A stretch of DNA of 64,000 bases from Semisulcospira habei. Its lineage: Eukaryota > Mollusca > Gastropoda > Semisulcospiridae. A program made the position numbers and the translations under genes. Below, piece after piece: positions 41,641-54,675 of this stretch. How positions within the stretch are numbered: position 1 is the stretch's first letter; each line of letters begins with the position of its first letter. The stretch lies in NCBI GenBank assembly GCA_036245525.1, contig BTPG01000001.1, forward strand, positions 180,198,749-180,262,748. The letters are read 5' to 3'. The notes below the pieces were generated by a model. It was not told the DNA's origin. It saw only the letters and a list, made by a program, of their open reading frames with translations, and did not search any database.

Positions 41641-42886
41641 CGTGGTGGGCCGAATTTAATAGCATGTCCATGATGTCAAAGGCGAGCAAGTTAAACCTCT
41701 AACAATTGAAGTAACACGATAAAAAATTCATGTCTAGTTACGCTAAATTCGCTGCGAAGCGCCGTTTGTACGCATGTATGTGTCATTGAAGACATAAACA
41801 TCCGTGTCAGTAATTTTTGTCACACTTTTGCATATAGCTAGTTTGGAGAAGGACATTGGATGAGTTCGTTAGCCAGCTTGGTATCTTTTCATCTTCTGTA
41901 GTAAAAATATTTATTTTCAGAAAAGAATTAAAACAGTCAAAAACCTTTACTTCTAGAGAAAGTCAGACAGTGGCGGTGACGTAAAAGAGACAACTCCGTC
42001 ACCACGCAGACACTGACATAATACTCGCAATATAACGTCATTCACTCTCGCGCGCGCGACTCTCACACAAACATGCGCGCATCTCCTGGAGGAATTGATC
42101 CTCATGCGCCCTCTACTCTTGGAGATGTTTGGAGCGCGCGCGCATACACGCACTAGCACGCACACACACATCGACGCGCTTTCAGAAGAGCATGCAGGTG
42201 ACCCGTGTACTTAGTATATCATATAGCTAGCTAAAGTCAACCTGCTTTCACACAAAGAGAGAAATTGTACTGTGAAGTTCTAGTTTTACACAATTTTCTC
42301 AAGCGTATGAAGCGAAAGTGAAACTCGTATCACGTAAAATATAACATTACGTAAAAACTAAAACTGACAAATGAATGACGCGTATGTCCTGCGCCCATAT
42401 AACTCACAGACGCATTTGCAGATCGGCGATTTTTTTTCAACATGAGGTAATTCAACATCAGAATCAGGTCAAAGACAAAAGGTAGAGACCATTGACAAGT
42501 CTCATATAAAGATGCCCTGAAAGTTTGCTTTGACTGCACCGAGTGGAATGTTATTACGTACACTACAAGTGACGTTACCGAACTGCCTGACACAGTTTGC
42601 AGCTACCTAAATTTCTGAGTAGACAGTGTTGTGCTTATAAAAAAAAAAGTTAAAACAACAAACCTTGGGTCATGAAGGAGGTCTTAAACAGAAAGAAGAC
42701 ACAAACAAAGAACAGTTGAACTGGAAAGACTTGAATTAGGAAGAGTATCGACGGAAGAATGTCGAATAAAGATAGACGGGTAGTTCAGGTATTGAACAAA
42801 ACTACGGACTAACCCAACGACTTAAATAAGTTATATGCAAGATTTGATTGTCATGATTTTGAGCATGGGAGGAACGGGTCAAGGAA
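41641..42886. other. Unassigned DNA with a diverged inverted match
   Basis: No gene. Segment 41845-41985 (GGATGAGTTCGTTAGCCAGCTT ... CGGTGACGTAAAAG) resembles 45412-45560 in reverse complement, suggesting a dispersed repeat. Alternating CG runs occur near 42048 and 42135. Confidence 0.5.
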
Positions 42887-44165
42887 ATGCTAGTTAGTGG
42901 ACCTAAACACATGCAAAGTAAAATGATTGTGGTGTCTGAGGAGGAGTTGCTTAGAGTACTTAAAAATACTAACCCAAACAAAGCGTCTGGGCCTGATGGT
43001 GTAAAATTATGCGCTGAACATAATTCTTTCCTATATTTTGTAAATGTCACTTATCCACTGTGTCGTCCCTTGTTCGTGGAAGACCTCTTGTGCCGTGTAT
43101 CTGTGATGAATGATTTAAGACCAGTTGCTCTTATCTTATGGATCAATGAAGGTTTTTGAGACAGGTTTCTGATTTTATGCACCCCTTTTAGTTTGCAATG
43201 AAGTGCTGATGATGCCATTTTGCAATATGCAAACAACATCTACTCTCGTTTAGAAAACCATGAGCATTTGACTGATGTTCTATGAGTTTTCATCTGCTTT
43301 TAACACCATTCAGACACACATACTCGCTTACAAACTAGTTCACATGACTATCTTTAGGACTATCTCGTTAATCGTCCACAGTATGTCAGAATTAGTTCGG
43401 ATTTAACTTCAGGTGTACTTTTTACCTAACACCGGTACACCACACGGGACTGTCCTGTCGCCTTTTTTGTTTTCTTTGTACACAGCAGAATGTAGTGCGA
43501 CTCATGATGACTGTGTCATGGACGACACGGCGCTGACAGGGCAGATTACAGATGAGGACGACAGACACTATAGACAAGAGATAGACGACTTTGTAGAGTG
43601 GTGCGATAGAAAGTATCTTGAATTACATGCTGGCAAAACAAGAGAGATGGTCATAGATTTCCGAAAAAACAAACATCCCGATCCTGTTGTCATTCAGGGA
43701 CAGAAGTTGAGCGTATAGAGTCCTACAAGTATTTAGGTGTTCTTTTTTTGAAATCGCGCTCAACTGGAAACAAAACACACAAAAAAGCGCATACCCGTCG
43801 TTACTGTTTGAGAAAACTCAGATCATTTAATGCATTCAGCTTTTACAGATATTACTGCTCCAGTATTGCTAGCGTTCTAACTTTCGGACTGACGTGCTGG
43901 GGTAGAAATTTACGTAAAAGATATCAAGATCGTCTTAACAAAGTAATCATGAAAGCGGGCGGGGTGATTGGTAGAGCACCATACTTTAGACACACTGTAC
44001 AACATACGGATTACGAACAAACTGGCTGATATTCTTGATGACAAAACTGATATCCACTTAGATATGAATTTGACAGCAGACGTATCGAACGAAGCTGCAG
44101 ACTTCGAGTACCCAAAAGCAGTACATCACGTTTCAACAGTAATATTATTAGATAGTGTCTGTTAA
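42887..44165 (+). pseudogene. Decayed Rex1/L2-like RT
   Basis: Ordered fragments in shifting frames: EEELLRVLKNTNPNKASGPDGV (42938 on), TPHGTVLSPFLFSLYTAEC (43430 on), CDRKYLELHAGKTREMVIDF, SYKYLGVLF (43722 on), YCLRKLRSFNAF, SVLTFGLTCWG and NKVIMKAGGVIGR. These are the RT thumb and C-terminal landmarks of Rex1/L2-type proteins. DNA between the first two blocks is shortened and only DD of the ADD box is left (VMDDTAL). Multiple stops. Confidence 0.8.
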
Positions 44166-44334
44166 CATTCTTTATTTGTTGCCCATTCCTTAGTTCACTG
44201 CAACATTGCTAACACCCAAAGTACAGGGGGCATTAACCATAAATGTTTCTGATGCCAAGAGTGTTACAAAGGAAACAGTACGTCTGTTACAGTTCATCTC
44301 TTAGGTTATTTAATTATTTGAATGAGTGAATGAT

Positions 44335-44945
44335 GAGCCACCCTGTCCAAAGACGGTAGTTGCATAGCAGAGATCCGTATCAGGATAGGTACAGCAACAT
44401 CCGCAATGGCCAGGCTGGACAGGATATGGCGAAGTAATTCCATCAGCTTCACCATCAAGTACAGGCTTTACAAGTCCCTCGTAGTGTCTATTCTGCTCTA
44501 CGGCTGTGAGACTTGGACACTGCTTGCAGACTCAGAAAAGAAAATCCAGGCCTTTGAGAACAAGTGCCTGAGGAAGTTGCTCCGCATCTCGTACCGCGAG
44601 CACAAGACCAACGAATATGTACGGAGCATCGTCACTTCCCTGGTGGGCCCACATGAACCCCTTCTGGCAACCGTGAAACGGCGCAAGCTTGCTTGGTTTG
44701 GCCACGTGACCCGACACAACACCTTGTCCAAGACTATCCTCCAAGGCACTCTCGAAGGAAGTCGTCGGCGAGGTCGTCAGAGAAAGAGTTGGGTCGCAAA
44801 CATAAAAGAATGGACCGAACTCGAGATGCCAGACTTGCTTGCCACCGCCCAAAATAGAACTCAGTGGAGAGCACTGTCTGTTGCTGCTGCCTTTCAGTCC
44901 CCCCAACGCCCAGTTCGGGCAAGGGACTGATGATGATGATGATGA
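44335..44945 (+). pseudogene. 5'-truncated non-LTR retrotransposon, RT C-terminus
   Basis: An open frame (44406-44930, with homology from ~44340) encodes MARLDRIWRSNSISF, VVSILLYGCETWTLLADSE, FENKCLRKLLRISY, KRRKLAWFGHVTRH, and GSRRRGRQRKSW up to RPVRARD and a stop. The order (LLYGCETW box, GH, basic RGRQRK) is typical of APE-type elements. It ends in (GATGAT)n. GAATGATGA occurs at both ends (near 44328 and 44945) but overlaps the tail sequence, so the TSD is ambiguous. Distinct from the RTE family at 24, 38 and 53 kb. Confidence 0.82.
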
Positions 44946-44987
44946 TGAATGATGATGCCATATGTTCATATGAATTTCCCCATGAGG

Positions 44988-45048
44988 TTGTATTGTATTG
45001 TATTGTATTGTATTGTATTGTATTGTATTGTATTGTATTGTATTGTAT
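44988..45048. repeat. (TATTG)n microsatellite
   Basis: About 12 perfect copies of a pentamer, just after the retrotransposon tail. Confidence 0.95.
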
Positions 45049-45137
45049 CCAAAATTCCAAGTGAATAGAACAATAATTACGGATTCATATGTGCGTCAAC
45101 CGACTTTTTGTAAGCGGTCTTTATAAATCAAACTGTC

Positions 45138-45276
45138 AGAGAGAGAGAGAGAGACAAAGACAGACAGACAGACAGACATGTACATTTTGCTTGATACAGT
45201 GCCGATAACCGACCGATGTGATTACAAGACCCGAAGCAAAAAATATCCGCGTCATAAGATTTTGATTCGGGTCAAA

Positions 45277-45311
<35 letters not shown>
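45138..45311. repeat. (GA)n and (GACA)n simple repeats
   Basis: GA and GACA runs at 45138-45178, then a second (GA)n at 45278-45311. Confidence 0.9.
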
Positions 45312-45312
<1 letters not shown>

Positions 45313-45411
45313 TTTCTTTGTGTCAATCATGTATAACAATGGCGTGTATGTTGCTTTGCTTCAGTTTAGCAACAATGTGTAACAACAGCAACAATGTATA
45401 ATGTAGCGCTT

Positions 45412-45560
45412 TTACGTCACCGTCACTGTCTGAAGTCGAGAATTCTTCTTGTCGACATTGTTTTTTTCTGCGATGAATTATTTTTTTTTACAAAACATTG
45501 AATAGATCAGTACAAAGCTGGTTAACGAACTCATCCTATATCTTTCTGGAAGCTAACTGT
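45412..45560 (-). repeat. Diverged dispersed repeat (partner of 41845-41985)
   Basis: Reverse-complement similarity with retained blocks TTTTACGTCACCG and GCTGGTTAACGAACTCATCC. Confidence 0.5.
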
Positions 45561-45759
45561 ATTCATAATTTCAAATGAATATAACACAAATTCCAGACGC
45601 AAATGCGTATCAACCGACTTTTTATACACGAGTGTGTATGTAGACACGAGTTTCTCTTGTGTCTGTGTACATACAGATATGAAAAGTTAGGAAATCAAGA
45701 TGTATCTCGGAGTACTTTTCAGCATTCTTCGATTGGATTACTAATTATAAATAAAAATA

Positions 45760-45760
<1 letters not shown>

Positions 45761-45810
<50 letters not shown>

Positions 45811-45818
45811 GCGCGCAC
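45761..45818. repeat. (CA)n-(CG)n microsatellite
   Basis: CA repeats turn into an uninterrupted (GC)n run of about 20 bases, a sequence prone to Z-DNA. Confidence 0.92.
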
Positions 45819-46268
45819 GCATACAGCTTTTCCCGACAAATGTACGTTGAACAACTCGGTTCGGCTTAGGCATGACGTAATTTTTATCGTGTCTGATCGA
45901 GTCTGATGTGCCCGGTTATGTTCGTCATTTGCATGCTACGGAACGTGCTGCGACCAGCCCCAACCCAAATTCTACCATTTCAATACGGTAAACAAAAACA
46001 CTACAAACAGCAACAGTGCTTTAACATCAGATTTTTAGATATGCCCGCCTATGTCGTCTTTGGCATGCTATTGAATTCGCTCCACCCATCATAAAAACTG
46101 GCTTCGCAAGGAAAAAATTGTATGCATGGCAGACCACGTTAAATTGGCCAATGACAATGGATGTGCCAACTTATTTGCAATATGATATTGTAGATGACAA
46201 AACAGAGTGTCACTGGAACATGTTTTTGGAATCACACTGGTACTGTCTCTATTGCATACACACAAAGG

Positions 46269-46725
46269 GGAATTATTCAGCACTGGACAGACAAACATGG
46301 CAGGGGATCTGATTGTTTGTCTGCCCAGCGCTGAGTAATTCGCCTTGATATGTGTACAGTTCTACCAGCGTTAGCCTCACCTATCTGGTTTATGAGTATT
46401 CTACAACTGGAGGCAAAATTTGTATCGTTACATTGTTGTGTGCATCTGCTGTGGGAAATCAGGATATTTACCCGACCACATTTAATATTGTATCTTTTTG
46501 TTTGCCTACTTCATAAGTTCCATAAAAAGACATGGGTTATAGGCTTGAGGTGATTCTTGTTTAAGGATGTATATGAACGTCTTGTTTTATACCTGCGTAT
46601 TTTTTCTGTGGGCTGGCGATTGGGTGCCTGATAGGTGGTGGCAGGAGGTCTAACTGTTTGTCTGTCCAGCGCTGAGTATGTGTACAGTTCTACAAGCCCT
46701 AGCCTCACCTATCTGGTTTGTGAGC
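46269..46725. repeat. Inverted and direct short repeats
   Basis: AATTATTCAGCACTGGACAGACAAACA (46271 region, quoted in part) faces TGTTTGTCTGCCCAGCGCTGAGTAATT (46313-46341). The latter plus GTGTACAGTTCTAC and CCTCACCTATCTGGTTT recurs at 46656-46721. This looks like MITE or foldback debris; no coding content. Confidence 0.6.
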
Positions 46726-48676
46726 TGTCTCTACTGCGACTACCGATTATTTGATTCATACGTACCTTGAAGAAAGCCGGTGATGGCGCAGCCATACTCA
46801 GGGGCCAAACTAAAAGCAGCAGGAAAGTGAAACAGCGTGCCCAGTAACTGCTGGTAACCTTCATCCTCTCCTCAGTCAGACAAGCCACTCTCCCCGGTCA
46901 CCACGTCTCAATGTCTCTTCTCATTTTCGATGAATGCGTCAGGGTAAATCTAACACTTAAATCATAACTGCTCCGAGTCATCAGAAGATTGTCTTCAAAG
47001 TGTCGGCTTGATTTAAGTGGTCAGCATAAATTCCTTTGTTTTTGTCATGTTTTCTCTTTTACTACGCTACAAACACGCCAATAACTCTAACTTACCATTT
47101 TATGTCCGAAAATCGATGTCTTTTAACTCGAATCGTCGGTTAAAGTCCAGTATTAGTCTGCGTCACTAATATCTTAGCTTAAACGCTCCGGAACAGTACG
47201 GCATTTTTTTACAGTAGTTACTCAACACAGTATTTTTTATTTTCCTTCAGCGCATTCACTGTTTTGTCCAAGGCGTTTAGTAGAATCAATGATCAACGCA
47301 CCACATTAAACAACACAAGACGTGTCTGTTTCTCCTTCCAACAACAAAACGACGAAGTGATAACATCAAGAATGTAAGGTTCACTAATTGAAAAAGGGGA
47401 GTGATAGGAAATAATTTACATACAATTGAAGCGTTAGGCGAACCGGTTCAGTGCCGTAGGGTATGAAGCGAACAATCTAGTTGTTATCTGTCGTCACCTG
47501 GTTTGTGGCCATAAAATTGCTTCACAATTTTTACGTCTTCATACAAATGCACTTATAGAATAAGATCACCCAGTCGATTTATTTTGTCTGTAAAACCACA
47601 ATTTCACTTTTAATTTGAAGACTGCTATTAATTTATTAACTGAACGCACGAGATTGCTATATATCATTACTCTAACAGTCTTGGGCACAGATCGTTAGAG
47701 GTCAGACTTTTCGCTAATCCATAAGCCTGGAGAACCAAGACCAAGACTATCGACAAGAAAGATTTGCAGAGATTTGGTCCTATCCTTCCAGTGGACGCTT
47801 TAAAGTAACGGAATACATCGATGGCGAGCCACTAACGTGGAGAGACTGTAAGATCAGTTGACAGAGGATGTGGTGGGGGTGAATGTGACTTTGGAGTGAC
47901 AAACTGAGTGGAAACTGTGTATTGATCTGGCGATTTGTGATACTAGCCACATGTCACTGCAAAATAGCTCTATTTAACGATGTGTTAAATAGTTGTGACT
48001 TGATGAAAGGCGGAAAGTCTGGAGTGGTGGCAACTGAGGGGGTAAAGGGTGTGGAGTAAAATAATCAAGTCAGTCACGCTTATTACTCTCGTAGAAAAAA
48101 ACGCGGAAAAAGGAAGCCGATTATATGGAGCAAGAGCCCGCGGGTATGAGCGTGATGTATTTATCTCCGCATAGTAACGGCTAGGGGCACCACGATAAAT
48201 AAACTGCTGTGGAATTCACACAAAAAATACCGCTGTCTACAAACCTTGTGAGCACCGTACAATCTTTGTGTGTGTGTTTTTTTATTTATTTTTTATTTTT
48301 ATATTTTATTATAATTTTTTTTTTTTTTTTTTTTAAAATAGTTTACGTTTGTTCAAATCTCGGAATCCTCCACGACCCTGGCTCAGTTGAAAGTGATTTA
48401 CTAAAACCATGCCATTTCAAGTTCACTGTTCGAATACGACGCGCACACATTGGTGGTTGAAGCCTTTATATGCATGTCATTATGACCAAGTCACCGAAAA
48501 ACAGGTTATTATATGTGAACCGCAAAATGTTGCACATGTATGCTGCAGCAACATTTTTCGGTTCGAGTGTTTCAATGTTGCACTTTTATTGCAATCAGTG
48601 CAACATTTGGCGATGTATTGCGGAAACAGTTAGTTATTTGGGTTTGACGCCGAGCAGAAAAACAGAAAATCGTGGA

Positions 48677-48680
<4 letters not shown>
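46726..48680. other. Unassigned intergenic DNA
   Basis: No gene recognised in about 2 kb of AT-rich DNA. A T-tract lies at 48307-48334. Confidence 0.5.

Positions 48681-48722
<42 letters not shown>
48681..48722. repeat. (TC)n microsatellite
   Basis: About 21 TC units. Confidence 0.95.
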
Positions 48723-48724
<2 letters not shown>

Positions 48725-48725
48725 G

Positions 48726-49500
48726 GTGGATATATTAGTCCATAAGCTAGCAAATTCTACCCCACCCCCTACCCCTCCAGTACTCAATAAGATGGGTTTC
48801 AAAGTGTTCCTTAGTATGTCCGGAGATATTTAAGCCATGTTCCCCGAAAATCCTTAGGAACACACCAGATGGTGCTAAAATGAGGCTGAGAAACATTTTC
48901 CTCTAAATAAATCAGAATTCATTCCAGAAGAACAAATCAAGCAATATTATGTCAAGGCACACCTTCTGCATCCTCTGCAAAAAAACAGAATGAAAAAATA
49001 TTGAATCTGGCTCAAAGTGAAGGTATTTGTGCACCCAGCAAATGACTATTTCCGCAAAATCGCAAAAAAAGACAAAAATAATGTGTCAGATGCCTTCAGA
49101 CATTTTCTATAGCACTGACAGTCCATTTTCAGGTTTACATCATTAAAACAGGATGTCACAATTATTTTAAACTTGACTAGGTGATGCTGTGATCACCGTA
49201 AGTGCCACAGTCGTTGATTTTGTATCCCTACCCCCGTTGTAAAAATACACAAAATTAATTTTTAAAAAATTGCTTAAGTTATTCCATTTTATTTTGACCT
49301 CTCTTTACCTATTAAGTTTCAATAATGTGAGCATAAAGTGCAAGAAAATAAGGAAAGTCGGCATCCTTTACGGTATGTTCGTGGTGAATGATAGCTTTTT
49401 CCCATTTAAAATTGCGGAATTGGGAAACGTACGTTATTTCTGATGCCCTCAGAAATTTTGTATACAACTGATAGGTCTTTCTTAGGTTTTATTGGTTAAG
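48726..49500 (-). repeat. Dispersed ~800-bp repeat, copy 2
   Basis: Reverse-complement partner of 15650-16450; both ends of the similarity match, so it is a defined repeat rather than chance homology. Confidence 0.8.
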
Positions 49501-49649
49501 ATAGAGTACCACAGTTATTCCCAACCTGATTTTATGATGCTGTGATGCATTTAGGGGCCACAGTGGCTGAATCTGCTGCCCTACCCCCATTTTACCTGTA
49601 CGCAAAGGAACGAAAAATGATAACAATTGCTCCTCTGATTAAATATTTT

Positions 49650-51100
49650 TGTTGCCAGTTTTTTAACAAAATATGCATATTGGGCATAAACATTTGTGAT
49701 CATTTCATTAATTTCAATGTGACCCATCAATTTAATTGTAATTTTTTTTATTTAAGGCATGCTTATCAGGGGCTGCCGCTGAAGCTTCTACCGTCTGCAC
49801 ACTCCTGTCAAACTCGGGGAAAGTGTACCTCAGGGAGATGTTGTGTCTGATGCTGTTTTTGGTCTACATTAATGACATCAGTACAACAGTACCAAGGTTC
49901 GTCTTGAACATCCTCCATGCGGATGACTTTGCAGTGTCTAGCGCAGCAGAACATAAAGAAATAGCATACTCCAGAATCCAGGATGCTGCCAATAGAGTGA
50001 AAGACTGGACTGAAAGAGGCCACTCAAACTGAGCTAGACCATCTCTTTCAATCAGACGGAAGAGGTCACCTCAAACTGGAGACCTTCCAGTACCAAAGAC
50101 AGACAACTTTACTGGCAACAAATAAATTACTGGATTCACGTGGAGGCCTCACATTGAAGCTGCAAACAAAAAAAAAAAAAAAGTCTCTCATGGTGGGGAC
50201 CACATTGGCGCAAATTACAGCATCCTGGCTCAGTCAGACCAGTTGTGCGGTACCAAGATACATCGACAACATGAAACACTGCCTGCAAAACCCAAAAAGC
50301 CAGGCTTGACAAGATGCAGAACATGGGTCATTCTCATGATGCAGTGACATTCTTAGAGCCATCTGGAGCACCCCAATTTAGGAAATGGAGGACATTGGAG
50401 CCACTGGAATGCAGAACAGCACACACGATGAAGCCTTACTAAACACCGACAGCATGGGAGACTACAGGAGCAGACCAAGAACCGTCAGAAATGCCAAAGT
50501 CTGAACCGCCAACTGAAGGTCCTGCAAAGGGCTAACACTGACGTCCTGGAACCAAGCCCAAAGATGTGTGAACAGCTCCCTTCAGATACCTGGACATCTC
50601 GCCTTCAAGACAACATAAACAATGTCAAAGGTCGCGGCACTGCACAAAGCCATCTTGCTGGAGGTTGTGCACAAGCGCTACCCTCACAGCAGCTGTGATA
50701 CCACACAAGATGCCGTGCGGAATGAAGGAAGTGGCGTGTACATCTGTTGTGCAGACCGCACTACTGCCTCCCTCTCCTTACCAGCTGGCGGCAGCAGCTC
50801 CAACTGCAGGTGTTCAACACAGCAGCAGAGCACTAGCTAGGGAAAGTCAGCAGCTTGATCCACTGATCTCACCTGGAAGCTTCAAGACAGACTGGATGCC
50901 CTGTCCACAAAATAGTGCTGCAGGATTCCAGTGCATTCTGGACTAGCTGGGAATGGAGACACATTAACAAAGTGATTGGCAACAGCAGAATGGCGGCTGC
51001 AGCCCGTGGGCAGATGACATCAACAAGCTGAACAGGGAGAGCTAGGCATCTTTCATCTACGCACTGATTACTCTGGACTGGGTCCATACAGAAAAGCAGG
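49650..51100 (+). pseudogene. Decayed I/Nimb-like non-LTR RT with RNase H remnant
   Basis: 49823 onward: LREMLCLMLFLVYINDIST, NILHADDFAVSS (ADD box), then DAANRVKDWTE. After frameshifts, LDKMQNM-like residues near 50305 and a region at 50620-50950 with KVAALHKAI and NEGSGVYICC that may be a remnant of the RNase H domain found in I-group elements. Collinear with the minus-strand relic 7986-8700. Many stops; an A-run interrupts at 50166. Confidence 0.65.
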
Positions 51101-52140
51101 AAATTTCACAAACCCACTTTAATCAGATCTATACTCTGTATCAGCAATTCAGTCCGTTTAAATCACAAACACACAGTTCTTCATGTGATTACCACATTTT
51201 ACACACAAAAACAGTTCTTCAGTCTTCTGCAGTTCTGTTAACTTATCTAAGGACAATGACGGAAGAACTTGTTCCTGTCACTCAGTAGAGAAAAATGTTT
51301 GTTGTCACACTGGACATACACGTGAAAATCATCTGGTAAAAAGGAAACTATGACTGGACATTCACGTGAAAATCATCTGGTAAAAAGGAAACTGTGAGAA
51401 ATGTAAGTGTTCCAACAACAATGTCTTCATAGCGGAATCACAAAAAGAACAAATTTTCTGTTGTAGTGCATTTTTCTTGACTGAAAATATGTCGGTTGTT
51501 ACGCGCACAACGTTTTGTCACTTTAAACGCACAAAAGTCCAATGTACCTGGTGTAATAAATCCTCATGCACCTTACTCGCTGGGCGCAACCAACCGATGA
51601 CCATGCCTGCCAGTCTGCGATTTGAAACCAGAGATTGTGAGCAGAGTCCCTGCTGAATTCAGCAGACACACTATTTCTAACAGGCTTCTTCTCCTAAGGA
51701 CAGACAATGAATGATCTTCAATAAGAATTCAGTTTGCAAAAGGCGGGTGTGTGTGTGTATTACACACACACATACCTTTTGTCCGCACATAATCACTGCA
51801 GATTGTATGTTTGTGGTTGTCAGATGCCCCAGCCCATGCATGTGTTACCGGTATAGCAAAGAATCAGGCGTTCCAAAAATTCTCCATATTTGACAGCCAA
51901 ATTTTGAAATATTCGGAAAAAATAGAAGGTTGCCCATCCCATGGATGGACTAAGCTTTAGAAAAAAAAACTTGTCCCTGCTGGGTTTCAAGCTCGCGATG
52001 GACTGTAGAGCAGCTGGGACCAATTTTTGTAATCCCTCTGACTGACAATTTTAAATCCTATCTGCCGAAAGCCTAAAATAATACATTTGGGGGGAAAATC
52101 CATGAGTGACTATTTCACCTTGAGTGTGCCAGCACTGTGG
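51101..52140. other. Unassigned DNA
   Basis: No gene. A ~43-bp tandem duplication (CACGTGAAAATCATCTGGTA) spans about 51326-51410. Confidence 0.5.
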
Positions 52141-52220
52141 AATGAAAGCAATGCATATGGAAGCCCCCCCCCCCCCCCCACCGCCTCCCCCCGAAGTATC
52201 CCACTGTTCCAGCCACTCGG
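52141..52220 (+). repeat. Short retrozyme-family fragment
   Basis: AATGAAAGCAATGCATATGG, a long C-run, CCCCCCGAAG, then TATCCCACTGTTCCAGCCACTC matches part of the main array unit; the first hairpin has been distorted by C-run expansion. No ribozyme. Confidence 0.8.
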
Positions 52221-52863
52221 TGATGTACACGGCAGCCGAGGCCGACGTGATACTGCACACTCATACACTGCCGACACAGGACATGGACGCCGGTGATATC
52301 AGTCATGATTGCTCAGACATACATGTACACTGACTACAGTACCAGAGAGGACACGGACGCCGATGTGAGATGACCGATATACATACAGTGTCGACAGGAC
52401 ATACAGACGTGATATTGATAACAGCCTGCGCCCGGCCGACATAATACTGACATGCAGAGAGGATGTAATCCTGAATCGTCTGGCATCAGTGACTGATTTG
52501 GCGCGTTGTTTCAGCCGTTTTCCATGGGCTCTCGTGATTGTCATTTGATTTTCATTTCTCGTGATCCCTGAAACATGACTGACAAGAGTTCACTGTGACT
52601 CCAAAGCCCCACGGCCTAGTCTGTCGACTGAATTGAGTGTTCCAAGGCAGCTCTCGGCTGTCCACCATCCAGTCCCAGCGAACACCAACGGCGTTCCTCA
52701 TCCTCCCCTATTGTTAGACTGAGTTTGGGATAGTTCGCAAAAGCCGGTTATGATTGGTCTACGGTCTTCATCGGCGTCTCATTCCATAGTCCTGACATGA
52801 TATGTACAGTGCCGACAAGATGTTTTTGCCGGATCGGCAGCGCCGGCATGATATTGGTACAGT
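52221..52863. other. Unassigned DNA with degenerate short repeats
   Basis: Recurring, imperfect phrases such as ACAGTGCCGACA and GACACGGACGCCG are seen, but no regular period and no gene. Confidence 0.45.
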
Positions 52864-53155
52864 GCCGCATGACGTACCTCGCGCTGGGACCATACGGCGT
52901 TGAGGCGCGTCCCCTGGGTGGTGGATAGGGGGTCCCTCGTGAGAGGGGTGCACCGAATGAAATAAGGTGCCGTGAACCAACATGGTCTAAGGGAAGGTGA
53001 CCCCGACAGAAAACCCCTGGTCCTCCTAGTAAGGGGGTTGGGCGTGGGGGTAGCTTCCCCACCCTGCAAAAAAGGAAATAGCTACAAAAACGCCGACGAA
53101 AAGACTAACAGTAATTCCTTTCCTGGAGGAGGAAGGTTCTTCTACTAGAAGACTT

Positions 53156-54535
53156 ATGACGTCCTGTGGTGAAAGCCGGAAGTCTTCGGAAGCCACAGGA
53201 CCGAGCCGCCTCTCTCTATCCAGGGATACAACCATGGGCACATGGAACGTCAAGACCATGTACCAGAGCGGCAAGGCCGCCCAGATAGCAGCGGAAATGC
53301 AAAAGTACAACCTTTCCCTGCTAGGCATCAGTGAAGCCAGATGGACGCAGTCTGGCCAGAAAAGGCTGTTAAGTGGGGAGATGATTCTGTATTCAGGTCA
53401 TGAAGAGGAGAATGCCCCCCATACAGAAGGAGTAGCACTCATGCTGTCACCAGTGGCACAGAGAGCGCTGATGGGCTGGGAACCTCTTGGGCCAAGAATT
53501 ATAACAGCAGCCTTTAGAACCAAGAAAAAGCTCAAGCTGAACGTCATCCAGTGTTATGCGCCCACCAATGACAGTGACGAGGAAGAGAAACAAGAGTTCT
53601 ACGACCGACTCCAGAGTGCCGTGGACAAATGTGCGGAGCGAGACATCACCATCGTCATGGGCGATTTTAATGCCAAAATAGGGGAGGACAACACCGGATA
53701 CGAAGAGGTGATGGGGAGACAGGGACTAGGCTCGGAGATGAGTGAGAACGGGGAGAGGTTTGTAGACTTTTGTGCTCTAAACCGACTTGTCATTGGAGGC
53801 AGCATCTTCCCACACAGAAGAATACACAAAGCAACTTGGGTCTCACCTGACCATACAACAGAGAACCAAATAGACCATATCTGCATTAGCAAGAAATTTA
53901 GAAGATCCCTTCAAGATGTTCGAGTGAGGAGGGGAGCAGATGTCGCCTCCGACCACCATCTGCTTACCTTAAGAATGAAGCTCAAGCTAAAGAAAAGCCG
54001 CACAGAGACAACAAGAAGACAGCGCTATAATGTAGGCCTCCTGAGAGAAACTGGAGTTAGAGAAGAGTTCAAACTGGTGCTGTCAAACCGGTTTCAAGCG
54101 CTACAGGAGCTAGTAAATGAAGAGGAGGCGGTCACCACAGAGCAGCAGTGGAAGGCAGTTAGAGAGGCGCTAAACTTAACCTGCAAAGACACTGTAGGGT
54201 TCAGGAAACACCACCACAAGGACTGGCTGTCGGCACAGACCTTGAAGAAGATAGAAGCGAGGAAGCAGAAGAAAGTCGCGGTCAACAACAGTCGCACGAG
54301 AGCAGCCAAAGTAAGGGCACAGGGGGAATACTCGGAAGCCAACCGCGAGGTGAAGAGGAGTATCAGGGTAGACAAGAGGGCCTACACAGACAGCCTGGCA
54401 GCAGAGGCAGAAAAGGCAGCAGGCAGCGGCAACATGAAACAGCTCTACGACATTACCAGAAGATTGTCGGGTAAGTATGGCCATACAGAAAGACCAGTAA
54501 AGACAAAGAAGGCAAGCCTATTGCAGACAGAGTAG
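53156..54535 (+). CDS. RTE-like APE endonuclease region (copy C)
   Basis: Encodes the complete endonuclease with the same motif set as copy A (GTWNVKTM, GISEARW, YAPTND, MGDFNAKIG, SDHHLL) and the basic linker. It ends early because one A is missing near 54500 (GTAAAGAC versus GTAAAAGAC in A and B), which reads into a stop. Confidence 0.85.
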   Translation: MTSCGESRKSSEATGPSRLSLSRDTTMGTWNVKTMYQSGKAAQIAAEMQKYNLSLLGISEARWTQSGQKRLLSGEMILYSGHEEENAPHTEGVALMLSPVAQRALMGWEPLGPRIITAAFRTKKKLKLNVIQCYAPTNDSDEEEKQEFYDRLQSAVDKCAERDITIVMGDFNAKIGEDNTGYEEVMGRQGLGSEMSENGERFVDFCALNRLVIGGSIFPHRRIHKATWVSPDHTTENQIDHICISKKFRRSLQDVRVRRGADVASDHHLLTLRMKLKLKKSRTETTRRQRYNVGLLRETGVREEFKLVLSNRFQALQELVNEEEAVTTEQQWKAVREALNLTCKDTVGFRKHHHKDWLSAQTLKKIEARKQKKVAVNNSRTRAAKVRAQGEYSEANREVKRSIRVDKRAYTDSLAAEAEKAAGSGNMKQLYDITRRLSGKYGHTERPVKTKKASLLQTE

Positions 54536-54675
54536 ACCAACTCGACAGATGGGCCGAGTATTTTGAAGAGTTACTGAACAGACCTAGCCCACCCGACCCC
54601 CCAGACATACAGCCGGCAGAGACCGACCTACCCATCAACTGTGACAGACCCAGCCGGGAAGAGATCAGAAAAGCA

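Noticed and set aside
44328..44954. GAATGATGA as a target-site duplication for the 44.3-kb retrotransposon
   Set aside because: The repeat overlaps the (GATGAT)n tail, so the match may be coincidental.
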